DNA of 64,000 nt from Proteles cristata cristata (taxonomy: Eukaryota; Chordata; Mammalia; Carnivora; Hyaenidae), in assembly GCA_017311185.1 (NCBI GenBank), contig JAESUZ010001735.1, positions 2,480,001 through 2,544,000 on the forward strand, written 5' to 3'. The position numbers were made by a program, and so were the translations under genes. The notes beneath the pieces were generated by a model. That model had not been told where the DNA came from. It made no database searches and was given only the letters and a program-made list of their open reading frames with translations. This document shows, in pieces, positions 51,725-63,144 of the stretch (position 1 is the first letter of the stretch; each line of letters starts with the position of its first letter).

Positions 51725-51860
51725 AAGAGCATCTCTGATGCGTCTCAGGGGAGGTTTATTCAAACATTGGCTGAGTGAGGTTAAACAACTTGCCGGAAGC
51801 CACACACTTGAAATAGAATCAGATTTTGAACCAGGCAAGTCAGTTCCCAGACCCCAGACT
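51725..51860 (-). repeat. MIR fragment, reversed
   Basis: The order ctgagtgaggttaaacaacttgccggaagccacacacttgaaatagaatcagattttgaacc is reversed MIR. Confidence 0.8.
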
Positions 51861-52680
51861 GTTAATACCTTCATCAGCTCATTTTCTCATGAGGCGCAGC
51901 TTTGACCAGGAACAACACATTAGAATCTGGGGTCACCTTCACATGAGCCAAATCAACCTTAAAATTTAGCACTACCCTCAGTCAACCCAAACACCCCCTG
52001 CCCCTGTAAGCTCCTCTGATGTCTCTACTCAACATTGGCCTTTTAGGAAAGACCCCTGTGGACACTAAGAAAATGGGTCTGTTGGGCTGACTGGATTAGT
52101 GGATGCTGGGATGTCCTGGGATTTCACTCCTCTGACCCTTGTGTGTTCTCTCAGAGCTCCCGGATCACCATTTCTGGGGTGGAGCGAGGAAATTGGGGAA
52201 ATGCCCTGCGGAGGGGTCCCTCCACCCCCTCCCTGACCCAGGGGGTGCCAGGGGAGGAAGTGAGGGGTGTTGGTGCAGAGACTCATGCCCCTGGACAAAG
52301 AACCTGTTAGCCTTCGTTTGCTCTGGGTGTGAGGCCAAGAGCAGGAACTTTCGGAGACTTCAGGGTTCCCATTTCTGATTAAGGATTCAGCCACAGTCAT
52401 GCTCTATCTGAGCAAGGCCAGTTCTAGGAGGCCCCGTGAGCCGGCCTTTCACAGTAGAATTCACTCCGAGGCCAGAAATCAGGTGCACCTCTCAGGGCCA
52501 CTGAAACCCAGCAGAATTCTGGATTAGGCTACCCTTCCTTAGCGACCGTGGATGACGTAAACCTGCCGCCTAATTGTCAATTCTGAAAAAACTCCAAGCC
52601 GGGAAGACTTGGCCTTTGAGACCATTGGGGTCAAAAACCCCTCAAAGACAATAAAATAAAGATGAAAACAACGTGCTGTG
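51861..52680. other. Non-repeat stretch
   Basis: No gene or repeat recognised. Frames of 79-111 codons lack domains. Confidence 0.35.
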
Positions 52681-52684
52681 GGCC

Positions 52685-52845
52685 TGGGCATGCACAGAGC
52701 ACGTCAAAACCCCTCACGCGCTGATTCCCTGGAGGGCCTCATATTAATATTCCCATTTGGCAAAGGAGGAAAGTGACGCAACGGGAGGTTGAGGGTCACA
52801 CAGCTGCAAGCGGCTGAGCCCTCACCTCAACCCGGGAGTCTCAGT
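52685..52845 (-). repeat. MIR SINE, reversed
   Basis: The order tattcccatttggcaaaggaggaaagtgacgcaacgggaggttgagggtcacacagctgcaagcggctgagcc is well-kept reversed MIR. Confidence 0.88.
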
Positions 52846-53890
52846 GCCCCCACTGGAGAAAGCTGACAGAGCGGCGAGAGACAGAAATGCAATGGCTCTG
52901 GGTCCACCTGTTCAAGGTGAAGGTTACACTCCACGTGGTGCAGATTTCTCTGCCTCCCCACCCCCTCCCCGCCAACGAGGAATCGTAGATGTCCCCGCAT
53001 CTCACCCTTTCAGGTTGTCAGTTCTGAAATACTACTTCTGAAAACCCCCTTCTCCTACCACTGACTTCAGAAAGCTCTTCGTGTGTGGAGGACACAGGAA
53101 AGGAGATGAGAGATGTCACCGGAAGTCACAAACAAGTGACCTCAGCCTCCCTCTGGAGGCTCCACGGATAATCCAACTCAGAGGCAAAGAGGGGAACAGA
53201 CAGAATGGAAGCCCTAGAGCTCTGAGCTCGGGTTTTCTCATCTCTATAATGGAAACGATCACAGAAATAAGGAGATAACAGACTAGTGAGGCTAGTTGGG
53301 GAATCGTGTGCAAATCTTCAGTGCAAAGGAGTCCCTATGCTTATTTCTGCACACGCCCCTCCTCCAAGGGGAGAAAAGCCGTGACCATACTTACGGCGAA
53401 GCAATTTATGAAAGTCGTTTCTGATTTCAATCCCAAATACCTTGAGGCCAAAGTCTGAGTGGGGAAGAGTCAGATCTTTGAGGATATATTGGGGTGAGGG
53501 GAGCAAATGGGTTGACCTTTTCCCAAGCAAGAATGCCAATTCCCGTGCCTTTTTCTCCCATCCGCTAGGACTTCCTCTGCTCCTGAAGTAATAGAAGAAA
53601 CACATGGCATATATATGGAGCACACACCGCCTCTTGGAATAAAAACAAAAAGATACCTTATGGCTTTGATTTTCCAACGTCTCATTATTTCATTAGCATG
53701 GAGAACAGAAGTACGAATGAATCAAAATTCAAGAAGATGCCCGAGCCTCCCGCTCAGATTTTAAACGGAGTGGGATCTATATGCACAATTTTCTATGATG
53801 CATGTACCTAGGTGCCAGGAGGCTCTTAAAATATGATTCATCGCTACCCTTCATTCACTTACCTATAACCCTACGGTAAGAACCTGGTTT
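52846..53890. other. Non-repeat stretch of about 1 kb
   Basis: A short MIR-like phrase (ttttctcatctctataatggaaac) is at 53232-53256. Nothing else recognised. The 119-codon minus frame at 53318 has no domain. Confidence 0.35.
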
Positions 53891-53894
53891 CTCA

Positions 53895-54235
53895 GCTGTG
53901 CTGAGCTCTGTCCCAACTCCTCATGTAGGCCGTTTCTTCTGCCCAAAACATCTGGTCTGCCCAACACCCCCATCTCCGACCCCTCACCTTGAGATAACTC
54001 AGCCCAATGGTCACTGCTCCCCAAAGCCTCCCCTGACCCTCCAGGCTAGGTTAAAACCATTACATGCTCCCATATCACCCAGCATAGCCTCCAAAATACG
54101 TTGCACCCTTGACATCGTTAAATTGTATTCTGCACTCACTCATAATATCCATCAGAACAGGGACCCTACATTTTTGTGTCCTCAGCCCCCAGCAGAATGT
54201 CGGTCATAAATTGTCATTCAATTAGTATGTATTTC
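53895..54235 (+). repeat. L2 LINE 3' region
   Basis: The order tcactgctccccaaagcctcccctgaccctccaggc, gcaccc...tcagaacagggaccctac, tcctcagcccccagcagaatgtcgg, tcattcaattagtatg is plus-strand L2 to its 3' end. Confidence 0.8.
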
Positions 54236-54469
54236 CAGTCCCACCTGTATGAATTTACCGTCATAAAAATGAAACCCCAAGGGGAAGAGGCGAGGGCCCC
54301 AAACCTCTAAAAAATAAAAAACAAAAACGTTTCTCAAAATGAGCAAAGTGGGAAAAACATTTTTAACAAGAATGTTCTGACAGATCCCTCTTAAGTTTGC
54401 ATTTTCCAAAACGTTCCTCCCTTGCCTGGGTCACCTTTCACTACTTCCCCGATTCTTGGTCTAATACCC
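54236..54469. other. Non-repeat A-rich stretch
   Basis: Nothing recognised. Confidence 0.35.
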
Positions 54470-54860
54470 AAACCAGGGAAAGGTCATAATTCACAGGAGT
54501 GATACTTGCAGATTAAAATAAAAACAGCCACATTCTGCAAGTAACACTGACATTTGGCAAAACGGCTGGGCCAGAAAAAATATGTGAATGTCGGATGCTT
54601 TGCAGGACACAGCCTTTTCTTCTCCCAGAAATACAACAGGGCAGTGCACATTCTGGTTTGGACGTAGTCCCACTTTCTGGAGTGAGGGGAAATACAATGA
54701 AAACCTGAACGATGATCTCATGGCCTCCTTGATTTGTCAAGATGCATCTCTTCTAAGGTTAAGTGGCTTTTTAATTTTTTTTAAGGCTTGAGATGCTTCC
54801 AAAATATTTATAAAAAGCAGCAGTCTCTTCGAAGTTGCGAGGCAGTCACAGACCTCCAAA
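54470..54860. promoter_or_regulatory. Candidate conserved noncoding block
   Basis: About 390 repeat-free bases of balanced composition, including ggtcataattcac, caagtaacactgac, tgtcaagatgcatctc and a tttttaatttttttt run. The texture suggests a constrained noncoding element but is not proof. Frames on both strands are under 80 codons. Confidence 0.28.
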
Positions 54861-54897
54861 AAAGGAGAGAGGCATGGTTGTTTTGTGACCTCCAGGA

Positions 54898-54968
54898 AGC
54901 GGGGGGCAGGGGGCATGGGGGTTGAGGGGAGAGTTGGGGAAGCTGAGGGGGGAGGGGAGGGGGGCTGA
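54898..54968 (+). other. Dense G-run cluster (G-quadruplex-capable)
   Basis: About ten runs of 3-6 G within 70 bases on the plus strand. Multiple overlapping quadruplex folds are possible. It sits just beside the candidate block at 54470. Confidence 0.8.
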
Positions 54969-55296
54969 GCCGTGGAGGGAGATTGGAAGTTCAGATGCGC
55001 TGACTCCTGGCACCATCAACTTGTCCTTTGGAATCCCGCGTAACAAGGTAGAGATTTGCTTTTGAAACTTATTCACCGGCAGTAATGACGTCTAATGTGG
55101 GAGGGTTAGCAAACAGGACCTAACGGTGCCCAAACCATTTTCTTCAAGATCTCCTTTCCCTCTTTATGGCGTAGGTTCAAGAGGATACATTATCTGCTCT
55201 AAGGAAGAAAATTTTAACATATAGCCTAGTACCTTATGACACCAAAGTCATTTCTGTTAACATTTTAATATACGCCTTTCCTGTTACATCTAGATG
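54969..55296. other. Non-repeat stretch
   Basis: Nothing recognised. Confidence 0.35.
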
Positions 55297-55329
55297 TACA
55301 CACACGCACACACACACACACACACACAC
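55297..55329. repeat. (CA)n microsatellite
   Basis: CA tract with one CG interruption, about 16 units. Confidence 0.96.
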
Positions 55330-55403
55330 CTATTTTTACAAAAATTAGATATCATCACATGTAGTGTTTGGCCAACTGACTTGTTTGTTTTACTCTCTCT
55401 CTG
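55330..55403 (+). repeat. Possible L1 fragment around a CA tract
   Basis: The text acacctatttttacaaaaattagatatcatcacatgtagtgtttggccaactgacttg resembles the left part of the L1M 3' region seen at 34985. Weak. Confidence 0.4.
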
Positions 55404-55449
55404 TTTTTTTTTTGTTTTTTGTTTTTGTTTTGTTTTGTTTTGTTTGTTT
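55404..55449. repeat. T-rich (TTTTG)n tract
   Basis: T runs separated by single G, passing into (TTTTG)3-4. Confidence 0.95.
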
Positions 55450-55454
55450 AACGC

Positions 55455-55640
55455 TGATAGACTTGTGTTCTGAATCTGCCTGCCTTCCTCTCTGTGTAAA
55501 TTTGGAGACCTCACTTTTACACCCTGAGCTTCAACTTTCTCCTCTGTGAAATGGGGATAAAAATAGCACTCGCTTCATAAGGATACTGGAGGTGGAGCTC
55601 ACATAACACCTGGCAACTGCTTAGCACGCAGGAGAACCGT
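55455..55640 (+). repeat. MIR SINE
   Basis: Plus MIR: tgttctgaatctgcctgccttcc, gacctcacttttacaccctgagcttcaactttctcctctgtgaaatggggataaaaatagcactc, ataacacctggcaactgc. Confidence 0.85.
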
Positions 55641-55737
55641 GTGTGCACGTCCCTGTGTGAGTGTGTGTTTCCGTAGAATTAAGCCATTCCCCACCCCCCA
55701 CCCCCCCACACACCATCATTTAGGAAGTTCTACATAA

Positions 55738-55965
55738 GGTGCCTGGGTGGCTCAGTCGGTTAATTGTCTGACTTCTGCTCAGGTCATGATTTCACAGCTC
55801 ATAGGTCAGTGGGTTCGAGCCCTGCGTCGGGCTGTGTACTGACAGCTCAGAGCCGGAGCCTGCTTCGGATTCGGTATCTCCCTCTCTCTCTGCCCCTCCC
55901 CTACTAGCATTCCATCAAAATGCAATAATAAACATTAAAAAAAATAATAATAAAAATAAAGTATT
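55738..55965 (+). mobile_element. Felid tRNA-Lys SINE
   Basis: Head ggtgcctgggtggctcagtcgg and B-box gggttcgagccctg, with about ten extra bases before the B-box (agctcataggtcagtgggtt). Tail is a simple-repeat AATAATAAA run. Possible duplication ttctacataa / ttgtacataa. Confidence 0.92.
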
Positions 55966-56149
55966 TTAAACCTTGTACATAAAATTCTATTATATGCATG
56001 AGTGGTTTAATAAACCATCCCTTTCCTTCAGACATAGGCTCATTTCAACACATTTAAAGCCCTTGATGTATTTATCCTCATTTTATTCTTATAATATCCC
56101 TATGGAATTGTTCTGAGTCATGTGGATGCCAAGAGCTAATGTTCTACAT

Positions 56150-56600
56150 AAAGATAGGCGAACATTTTTTGCAAAGAGCTAGAAGGCAAACATTTTTGGC
56201 TTTGCAGGCTATACGGACTCTGTCTCCAACTATTCCATTCATCTTGTGCCTTATGAAGGCAGCCATAGGGGCGCCTGGGTGCTCGGGTGCTCAGTCTGTT
56301 AAGCATCAGACTCTTGAGTGCAGCTCAGGTCATGATCTCACCGGTTCATAAGATCGAGCCCCGTGTAGGGCTCTCACGGAGCCTGCTTCGGATTCTCTCT
56401 CCGCCCCTCTCTCGCCCCTCTCCTGCTGGCGCAAACGTGCTCTCTCTAAAAAATAAATAAACATTTTTTAAAAAGTACTTTGTGGGGGGGAAAAAAAAGA
56501 AAAAGAAGGAAGCAAGGAAGCGAGGAAGACAAAACAAAGAAGTGGGTGTGGCCGTGTTCGGGTAAAAACGTTATTTACCAAAACAGGCTGCGGGCAGATC
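56150..56600 (+). repeat. MER20-type hAT-Charlie fossil, split by a SINE
   Basis: Left piece 56150-56267: gcgaacattttttgcaaagagctagaaggc, tttttggctttgcaggctatacggactctgtctccaac. Right piece 56540-56600: gtgggtgtggccgtgttcgggtaaaaacgttatttaccaaaacaggctgcggg. Confidence 0.8.
56268..56480 (+). mobile_element. Carnivore tRNA-Lys SINE with an A-box duplication
   Basis: Head ggggcgcctgggtgctcgggtgctcagtctg: the 8-mer gggtgctc is repeated in tandem at 56277-56292, altering the region of the pol III A box. The body is shortened and the tail is aaaaaataaataaaca. Confidence 0.9.
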
Positions 56601-56660
56601 CCAGTTTGGGATCTTATTTACCAAACAAAATGTCATTTGGATGTTATTTACCAAAACAGT
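56571..56660. repeat. Triplicated transposon-end motif
   Basis: The motif ttatttaccaaa occurs at 56571, 56614 and 56644, twice continuing as acag. Spacing is 43 and 30 bases. The first copy belongs to MER20; the others lie beyond its usual end. Confidence 0.9.
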
Positions 56661-56795
56661 TGGCCCATCCCGGTCTCCTGAGTGCCAGGCCCTGTTCTGA
56701 GAGCGTAGCCCGGATAAGCTCATTGTATTCACACGATTGCTCCGGGGTGGGTGAATGTGAATCTCATTCCCATTTTGCTGATGGAAGGCTTTCCA
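56661..56795 (-). repeat. MIR fragment, reversed
   Basis: The order ctcctgagtgccaggccctgttctgagagcg, gtattcacacgattgctcc, ctcattcccattttgctgatgg is reversed MIR. Confidence 0.75.
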
Positions 56796-58743
56796 GGGTT
56801 ACAAACCAGATACACGGGTGGGTCTGTGCTCAAACTGCCCTCTCCCAAGCTGACCCCGTTCCTGGCGTCCAAGGACAGCGGCAGGTACAGGCAAGCCCTG
56901 GGACGCGCCACTCGCGGGGTGGGCGCACGGGGGGTTTCCAAGGAGCCCTGGGAGCGGGTCTGGGAAATCGCCAGCCCCGTCTTGGTGTTTTCAGCCTCCT
57001 TCTTATCCATCCCAGCAATAAATTCCAAGCGTGAGCCTGCCACAGACCCGGGCATGACTACATTCTGTGCTTTTCTGTGAAGCTCTGGTCTCAGAGATCA
57101 AAGTGAGAGGCGCATCCCCTGGGGATCCAGCAGAGAGCTTCCAGAAAGATTCATTCACTTCCAGTAGGAACTTGCAGCAACCCCCGCCACGATCCTCCCT
57201 CACCAACAGCCACTGAGCACTTGGCCGTGGGGCGGGAGAAAGCCCCGTGCCTTCTTAATTTATTGCCCCAAGAGGCAAGGTTAGGACATCGAAGAGAATT
57301 TCTTGCATGAAGCCCATTTGAGGGTTTCGAAGTTCCGGGGAGGGTCAAGCGGCCGCCTTGGCTTCCTCGACGTTTTCCAAACTGCAACCACCCCCCACCC
57401 CCACCCGGTATGTGTTTCTCATGGAAAGAAAAGAGACACCACAGGGTGGCTGCTTCTCAGAAAGTCACTGCGATGACAGGAAGGGACCGCCAAGTGTAGA
57501 TGTCACAATTAAATCCCGTCCAGACGCGGAAACTAGTCTGAGAATAGTAGGTCTAACCTTTAGTCTTGTAACGATTCAATTAGGTGACCTCGGAAGAGTC
57601 GGGCATGAATCTTTGGGCCAGGCATCTATGCAGGACTTCCTGGTTTGGTGGGTTTTCCCCCCTGTCTCTTTAACTTTACTCTGTGTTAATATCAAAATAT
57701 CAACCTGAGCACCTTATGCACAGAGCTCTGGGTTAACAGGCTTTGCGGAATAGAACCAAAGTGATTGTAATGTTCTGGAAACAAAAGAGGAGAGACTAAA
57801 ACAGAAAGGATGCTGGGGGTCAGGCGAGTTGGAGAAAGGCTGCATTGTCTTGACCCTCCCGGAAACTCACTAAGCATCTGAGCATAATAAAGGCTCTGAG
57901 CAGTCCTGCAGGAAACCGCAACTGTTACTCTTTGTTTTATTTCTGTATTTTCCATGGACTATACACATGGTAACTATCTGTATCCCTCCCAAAACCAGCC
58001 CAGTGGAACGCCCTGGAAGCAATCTCATTTCAGAGCAAAGCCCTCTGATCCGTAAAAAGAATCAGCCATCATCAGGATGGGCTTGGTTATCTCAGAAGTG
58101 GACAGAACTGCTCTCACTGGTCGAGTTTCCATCCCAGTTGCCCCCATCTGTGTCAGGTGGCCACGCTCACGGGAGGCCTGGCAGGGTCTTAGAGAAGCAC
58201 GATAGTTCAGGGAATGGTGTAAGACCAGCTGGGTCAGGGGAGGGAAGCGTGGCTCCAAGTTCATGACCATGTTGAGCTCTACCCTCATTTGCCTGGAGCC
58301 CTGCGTTGGCCATGTTTTACCCCTGGAACCTCAGCTATCTAGTCATCCTTTTCCCTCCGAGCCCCGAACGCTGGCAGGATGTTGAGGGCTTTCCTTCATG
58401 AAGTTTCTCTGCTCTCCATCCACACTCGGTGCCACTCATCCACTCTGCCAAGCTAGCCCGGCGAGGGACACAGAGATAAATGTGTCTTTCCCCACACAGA
58501 GAGGAGAGTCTACCAAAGTCTGAGGTCTCTTGACTTCCATCATCTAACAATCAAAACTATTTCAAGCACTCCTTTCATAGGTTACTGCTTACCGTCAGGA
58601 GGCCCTAAAATCTATTCATCTGAACACAGGTAAGAGTGAGCTAAAGTGGATGATGGAGTGATGGCATTCCAGAGGGCTTCAGGAATCCTGTCCTTGAATA
58701 GTAATTTCTTTCTGGAGGGATCTTTGGAGGGGGTCAACTGCTC
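56796..58743. other. Non-repeat stretch of about 1.9 kb
   Basis: The longest repeat-poor stretch in the right half. The part 57500-57640 (aattaaatcccgtccagacg, ttgtaacgattcaattaggtgacc) is AT-balanced and may be constrained. Frames up to 184 codons cross G/C-rich DNA and have no recognisable domain, splice-flanked structure or codon bias. No gene claimed. Confidence 0.35.
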
Positions 58744-58949
58744 TTTTTTTTTTTTTTTAATTTCTAGGAGAGAGAGAGAGACAGCATGAGCAGGGGAGGG
58801 TCCGAGAGAGGAGTCACAGACTGAAACAGGCTTCAGGCTCTGAGCTGGCAGTCAGCACAGAGCCCGACGCGGGGCTCAACCCACGAACCGCGAGATCATG
58901 ACCTAAGTGAAAGTCGGACGCTTAACTGACTAAGCCACCCAGGCGCCTC
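58744..58949 (-). mobile_element. Felid tRNA-Lys SINE, young subtype
   Basis: Reverse complement with pure T tail, ttctaggagagagag junction, tgagctggcagtcagcac body and cctaagtgaaa head, marking the young subtype. A few bases are lost in the body and the B-box complement. Confidence 0.95.
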
Positions 58950-59159
58950 ATGATCATTAATTAGTAGTGATGAAAGTGCCTACTAGGTGCTTAGCACTGA
59001 AAGGGAATTTTGAGAGACAGGTAAGTGGTGCCACATATGGTCCCACCCGAAAGGCATGCACTCGCTGGTTGTTAAGGAATAACGATAGACAGAAAATTGT
59101 CTGATAGGTAGACAGATGTGACATGCACGTGTCATTCACAGGGAAACAGATATCGTATT
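58950..59159. other. Non-repeat stretch
   Basis: A short MIR/L2-like phrase (aaagtgcctactaggtgcttagcactg) is at 58973-59000. Otherwise nothing recognised. Confidence 0.4.
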
Positions 59160-60140
59160 TTGAAAAATGTTCCAACTCACCAGGAAATCAAAGATTCCCC
59201 CAAATGAAAACAACAATGGAATTACTAATTCTCTTTAAGGAGAGTATTAAGTCATGGTGACATGGTGGAAAATTCACAACCTACTTTCTGTTGGTTTCAT
59301 GTAAAATGATACAAACTATCTGGAAAGCAACTATATACAAGGAACTTCCGGGTTCTTCCTTCAGAAGCAAACACAGGCAAACGTTCGCGCATCATTTACT
59401 GGTAACCGGGTTACAAATGGGGTTTATCGTCACCTTCACACTTTTCTCTGCTTATGCCACATTCCACCCACAGAACATGAATTTCTTTTATAAGCCAGAG
59501 GGGGGAAAAAATAGATGGATGCTCATAGGCATTCAACTATGAACCCACTAATAAGGGAAAAATCTGAAAACATCTGCTTTCACACAAAGCAATTTTACAC
59601 ATAAAAATATTCATCTTGGGGACACTTATATCATTAAGACATGTAAAACCCCATGTATACCTATGCAATGGAGTATTATTGTCATTTAAAAAGGCAAAGT
59701 CAGGGGCATCTGGGTGGCCCGGTTGGTTAAGCATCTGACTTCAGCTCAGGTCATGATCTCACAGTTTGTGAGTTTGAGCCCCATGTCAGGCTCTGGGCTG
59801 ACATCTCGGAGCCTGGAGCCTGCTTCTGATTCTGTGTCTCCCTCTCTCTCTGCCCCTCCTTCGCTCACACTCTGTCTCTGTCTCTCTCAGAAATAAGTAA
59901 ACATTTAAAAAATTTAAGGCAATGTCAGAATTATTAATGACATAAAAAACATCTATAGTATAATGCTAAGTGAAAAATCATGGTGCAGAATTACATTTTT
60001 TCTCAATTAATGTAAAAAAAATATGTATTCCCAAGAGAAAAAAAGGCAATATCGAATGTTGAGATTATCTCTAACTAGTTGAATTATGGTTTATTTCATT
60101 TTAGATCTTCTATGGTAAGCATAAATTTAGGGGGAAAAAC
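59160..60140 (-). repeat. Old L1 (L1M-like) fragment, split by a SINE
   Basis: The order aaaatgatacaaactatctggaaagc, tacacataaaaatattcatcttgggg, atacctatgcaatggagtattattgtcatttaaaaagg, then after the SINE cataaaaaacatctatagtataatgctaagtgaaaaatcatgg is characteristic reversed-orientation L1 tail text (aatggaatattatgcagccattaaaaa ... gttaagtgaaaaaagc). Confidence 0.82.
59703..59914 (+). mobile_element. Felid tRNA-Lys SINE, full length, inside L1
   Basis: Head ggggcatctgggtggcccggttgg, B-box agtttgagcccc, full body and agaaataagtaaaca tail. Target-site duplication aaggcaaagtca / aaggcaatgtca with one mismatch. Confidence 0.94.
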
Positions 60141-61190
60141 TTTAACTTTGCAATTTACAATAGGCAATTTCATCCAACATGGAGGGAAAAATATACCTGT
60201 ATGCCGGATAAAAGGAATTATGTGATAGTAGTACTATTTCAAGTATTATTGTACGCAAGCATTACACCATGGGGGGTCGAGGAGGAGGTCAGGAACTAGG
60301 GAATCTTTAAAGGTAAATTCAATTTTCTTAGATTCATAGAGGACAGGGTTGGCAGGTTTTGCGAATAAAAATATGAGCCTCTCTAGTAAATTAGAATTTT
60401 AGATCAATCATTTTTTTTTTTGGTATAAGTATATCCCATGCAATATTTGGGATGTGCTTATACTAGGAAAAATGTTGTTTCTTTAAAATTCAAATTTGAC
60501 AGCGCATCCTATTTCTTACTGGGTGACCCTATGGGTGGGTGTATGCCGACTGTTCTGGAAGAATGGCATCCCCCGTGGGCACTCAGTTTCAGGTGGGCAC
60601 CCAGAGTGGTTTTAGAGTCCTTCCTATTTCTTAACACCACAAAGGTGGGTATAGGCTGGGTTTGTTTAACTGGTCGAGTGTGAGTTCTACCTGGGAAAGC
60701 AAGGCTCCTTATGTGATTAGGGACCTTAACCTCCTGTCCACGAATTCAGTCAATGAATGCTGTGGGCTCCATTCTGTGCTTGACACAGCAATGGGTGCTG
60801 GGGCGGGAGCATGGGTGTGACAAGTAGGGTAGTTGGCGTGTGTACATGAACTTGACCGCTTCAAGGTCTAGTCAACCTTTCAGTACCTGTTGGGGCTTCC
60901 ATCCTGTCCGGGGCTCCCACTGTCCCATTCTCTCTCTACACTCAGAGAGAGAGACAATACCAGGAAATGAACCCATGCTCATTTCCACCACCGCACCTGT
61001 TACCTTGCTGTGCCTTCCACCCTGACGCCTTCTCACCTCTTCTCCAACCTATACCAATCTGTCTTCACCTAGAGTTGCATTTCCCTGCTCTCAATTCCCA
61101 AGTCATGTACATCCAAGCACATCGAACATAACTAGTAACATCTATGCCATTTCTCAAGCAGGATTTCCACCAGACACTCCATTAGAAGCT
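60141..61190. other. Mostly non-repeat stretch
   Basis: A weak reversed L2-like scrap (ttcagtcaatgaatgctgtgggctcc...gacacagcaatgggtgctgggg) is at 60745-60805. A/T-rich on the left and unique on the right. Confidence 0.4.
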
Positions 61191-61508
61191 TTATTCAGAC
61201 TATTTCAACTCTTCCCAGAAATCATGTCCCATTTTCCAGGCGAAGTGTACAGTATGGGTCACCTGGAGTCCCGAGGATTACCTGAGTGGTGTATTGGAAG
61301 CCTTGAGTGACACTTAGTATATAGTAAGTACTCAATACCTACTGGTAGTCTATTTTTTTAAAGAGACAGACACCTAGAGATGAAAATACAGAGCAAAGAA
61401 TAATAGTAGCAAGAACACCCAAATTTATTGAGACCCATATTTTACTATTATACAAATTCTGCTCTATATGTAAGAAGTGCTGTCTTTCCACTTTACAGAT
61501 TAAAAATT
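61191..61508. repeat. MIR scraps
   Basis: Plus 3' end (agtgacacttagtatatagtaagtactcaatacctactgg, 61306-61345) and a reversed piece (tctgctctatatgtaagaagtgc...ccactttacagatta, 61455-61503). Confidence 0.6.
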
Positions 61509-61695
61509 GGGGGCTCCTGGGTGGCTCAGTCGGTTAAGCATCCAATTTCGGCTCAGGTCATGATCTCATGGTTCTTGAGTTTAAGCCTCATGTCAGGCTC
61601 TGAGCTGACAGATTCAGATTCAGTGTCTCCCTCTCTCTCTGCCCCTCCCCATTCTCTCTCTCTTTCTCAAAAATAAACATTAAAAACATTTTTTA
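61509..61695 (+). mobile_element. Felid tRNA-Lys SINE, slightly shortened body
   Basis: Head ggggctcctgggtggctcagtcgg, degraded B-box (agtttaagcctc); the cagctcagagcctggagcctgcttc part is mostly deleted. TC-rich end and A-rich tail present. Confidence 0.92.
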
Positions 61696-61722
61696 ATTAA
61701 AAAAATAAAGATAAAAAATTAA

Positions 61723-61945
61723 GGGGCACCTGGGTGGCTCAGCCAGTTAAGTCCAACATTAGCTCAGGTCATGAACTCATGGTTTGTGGGTTCAAGCCCC
61801 TCATCAGGCTCTGTGCTGACAGCTCAGAGCCTGGAGCCTGCTTCAGATTCTGTGTCTCCTTCTCTCTCTGTTACTCCCCACTTGCACTCTGTCTCTCTAA
61901 AATAAATAAAGGTTTAAAAACTTTAAAAATAATAAAATAAAAATA
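61723..61945 (+). mobile_element. Felid tRNA-Lys SINE in tandem with the previous one
   Basis: Complete element; head arm shortened (agttaagtccaacattagctc). It lies in the A-rich tail of the 61509 copy, same orientation. Confidence 0.93.
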
Positions 61946-62830
61946 AAGAAATTAAAGCAGGCAGTGACTGAGGGCTGGAGCCAACATTTGATGGCGTCAA
62001 TACATGAATGAGGACTAGGTCCCTGAACTTGAACTTGGGCAGAATGTTGGGGGGGGGAGGGTGGAAGACATTCTAACAAATGTCATGCATGTTGCAACTG
62101 TACTTCTGGTGTGTCCTGAACTGGGCACGGGGCACTTCCTCTTCTACGACGCCAGGGACCAGGGTTCCTGCGGTTATGGGGTCTGAGGCCAGGGAGACCA
62201 GACACTAAGCGACACCTCTTGCCCAGCAGAGAAGCAGGCAGAGGAGGGGGTGACCTGGCATGGCTCTCACGGGGCTCTTGGAAGAGGACAGGCTCCCCGC
62301 CAGCCCAGGACCTTTCTCCAAAGTGCAACAGATTAGCAGCTTGCTTTCAATCAGACTGAGTTATGAGCTCAGCGATTGGTGGGACATTTACATGAACCAG
62401 AAGATGAAAATTGCTTAATCTAATATCGTAGCTTGACAGGCAAAGAAACGTGCTTCTCCCGGAGAATCTGCCAGGACAGACAAGTTTTAAAAGTCCCTGG
62501 ACATGTTGAAGAAAAACAACCACCGCCATCTCCATACCCATCAAGGAACAAAAATGAGTTCTTGGGTCCAGTGGGCAATCTGCCATCGGACTGTGAGCCT
62601 CAGGAGGCCTGGAAATACCCACTTTCACTGTAAGACCCCAAGACAGCCAGGCTCAGCCTCTACCTGGCCCACTCTCGCTCTTGTGGGCCAGAAGCGTGGC
62701 TGCTGACGAATTATGATTCAGCAGAGTGAAAACCTTTTTAAAGATATAAAACTGGAGGCCACGGTGAGGGTACTCAGTTTCTCTAGCTTTTTATTCATTA
62801 ATTCAACACAGAGCTATCGAGGGCTTAATA
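61946..62830. other. Non-repeat stretch
   Basis: No gene or repeat recognised. The part 62340-62480 is AT-balanced. Confidence 0.35.
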
Positions 62831-63009
62831 CATGGTTCTCAAATTCAGCGCGCATCAGAATCATCTGGAAGGTTTGTAAATCTCGGCCTTCAGGGCGCCA
62901 CCTTCAGGGGTTTGGGATGCGGACGGCGATTTTGCATTTCTAGCAAGTTCCCAGGGGCCGCTGCTGCGGCTATTGCTGCTAGTGTAGCAAGAACACTTTG
63001 AGAGCCACT
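62831..63009. repeat. MER5A-type hAT-Charlie element, nearly full length
   Basis: Both terminal inverted repeats are visible: catggttctcaaa at the left and tttgagagccactcg at the right. Internal landmarks are cgcatcagaatcatctggaagg and gcatttctagcaagttcccagg. No clear 8-bp duplication survives. Confidence 0.9.
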
Positions 63010-63144
63010 CGGCCAGGGACTCGGTAACTAGCAAGCTGCGGAGTCTCCTTGCCTGTAAGTTCTGTACAAGGCGACTCCAAGCCTTGTTCCACGCCTGAAG
63101 CCCTGTTACTGGTGTCAGCAGCTTCCAGAGGACTTGTGATCTTT

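Noticed and set aside
56480..57034. 184-codon plus-strand open frame
   Set aside because: Starts in a purine-rich run and crosses MER20, MIR and unique DNA. No domain or codon bias seen.
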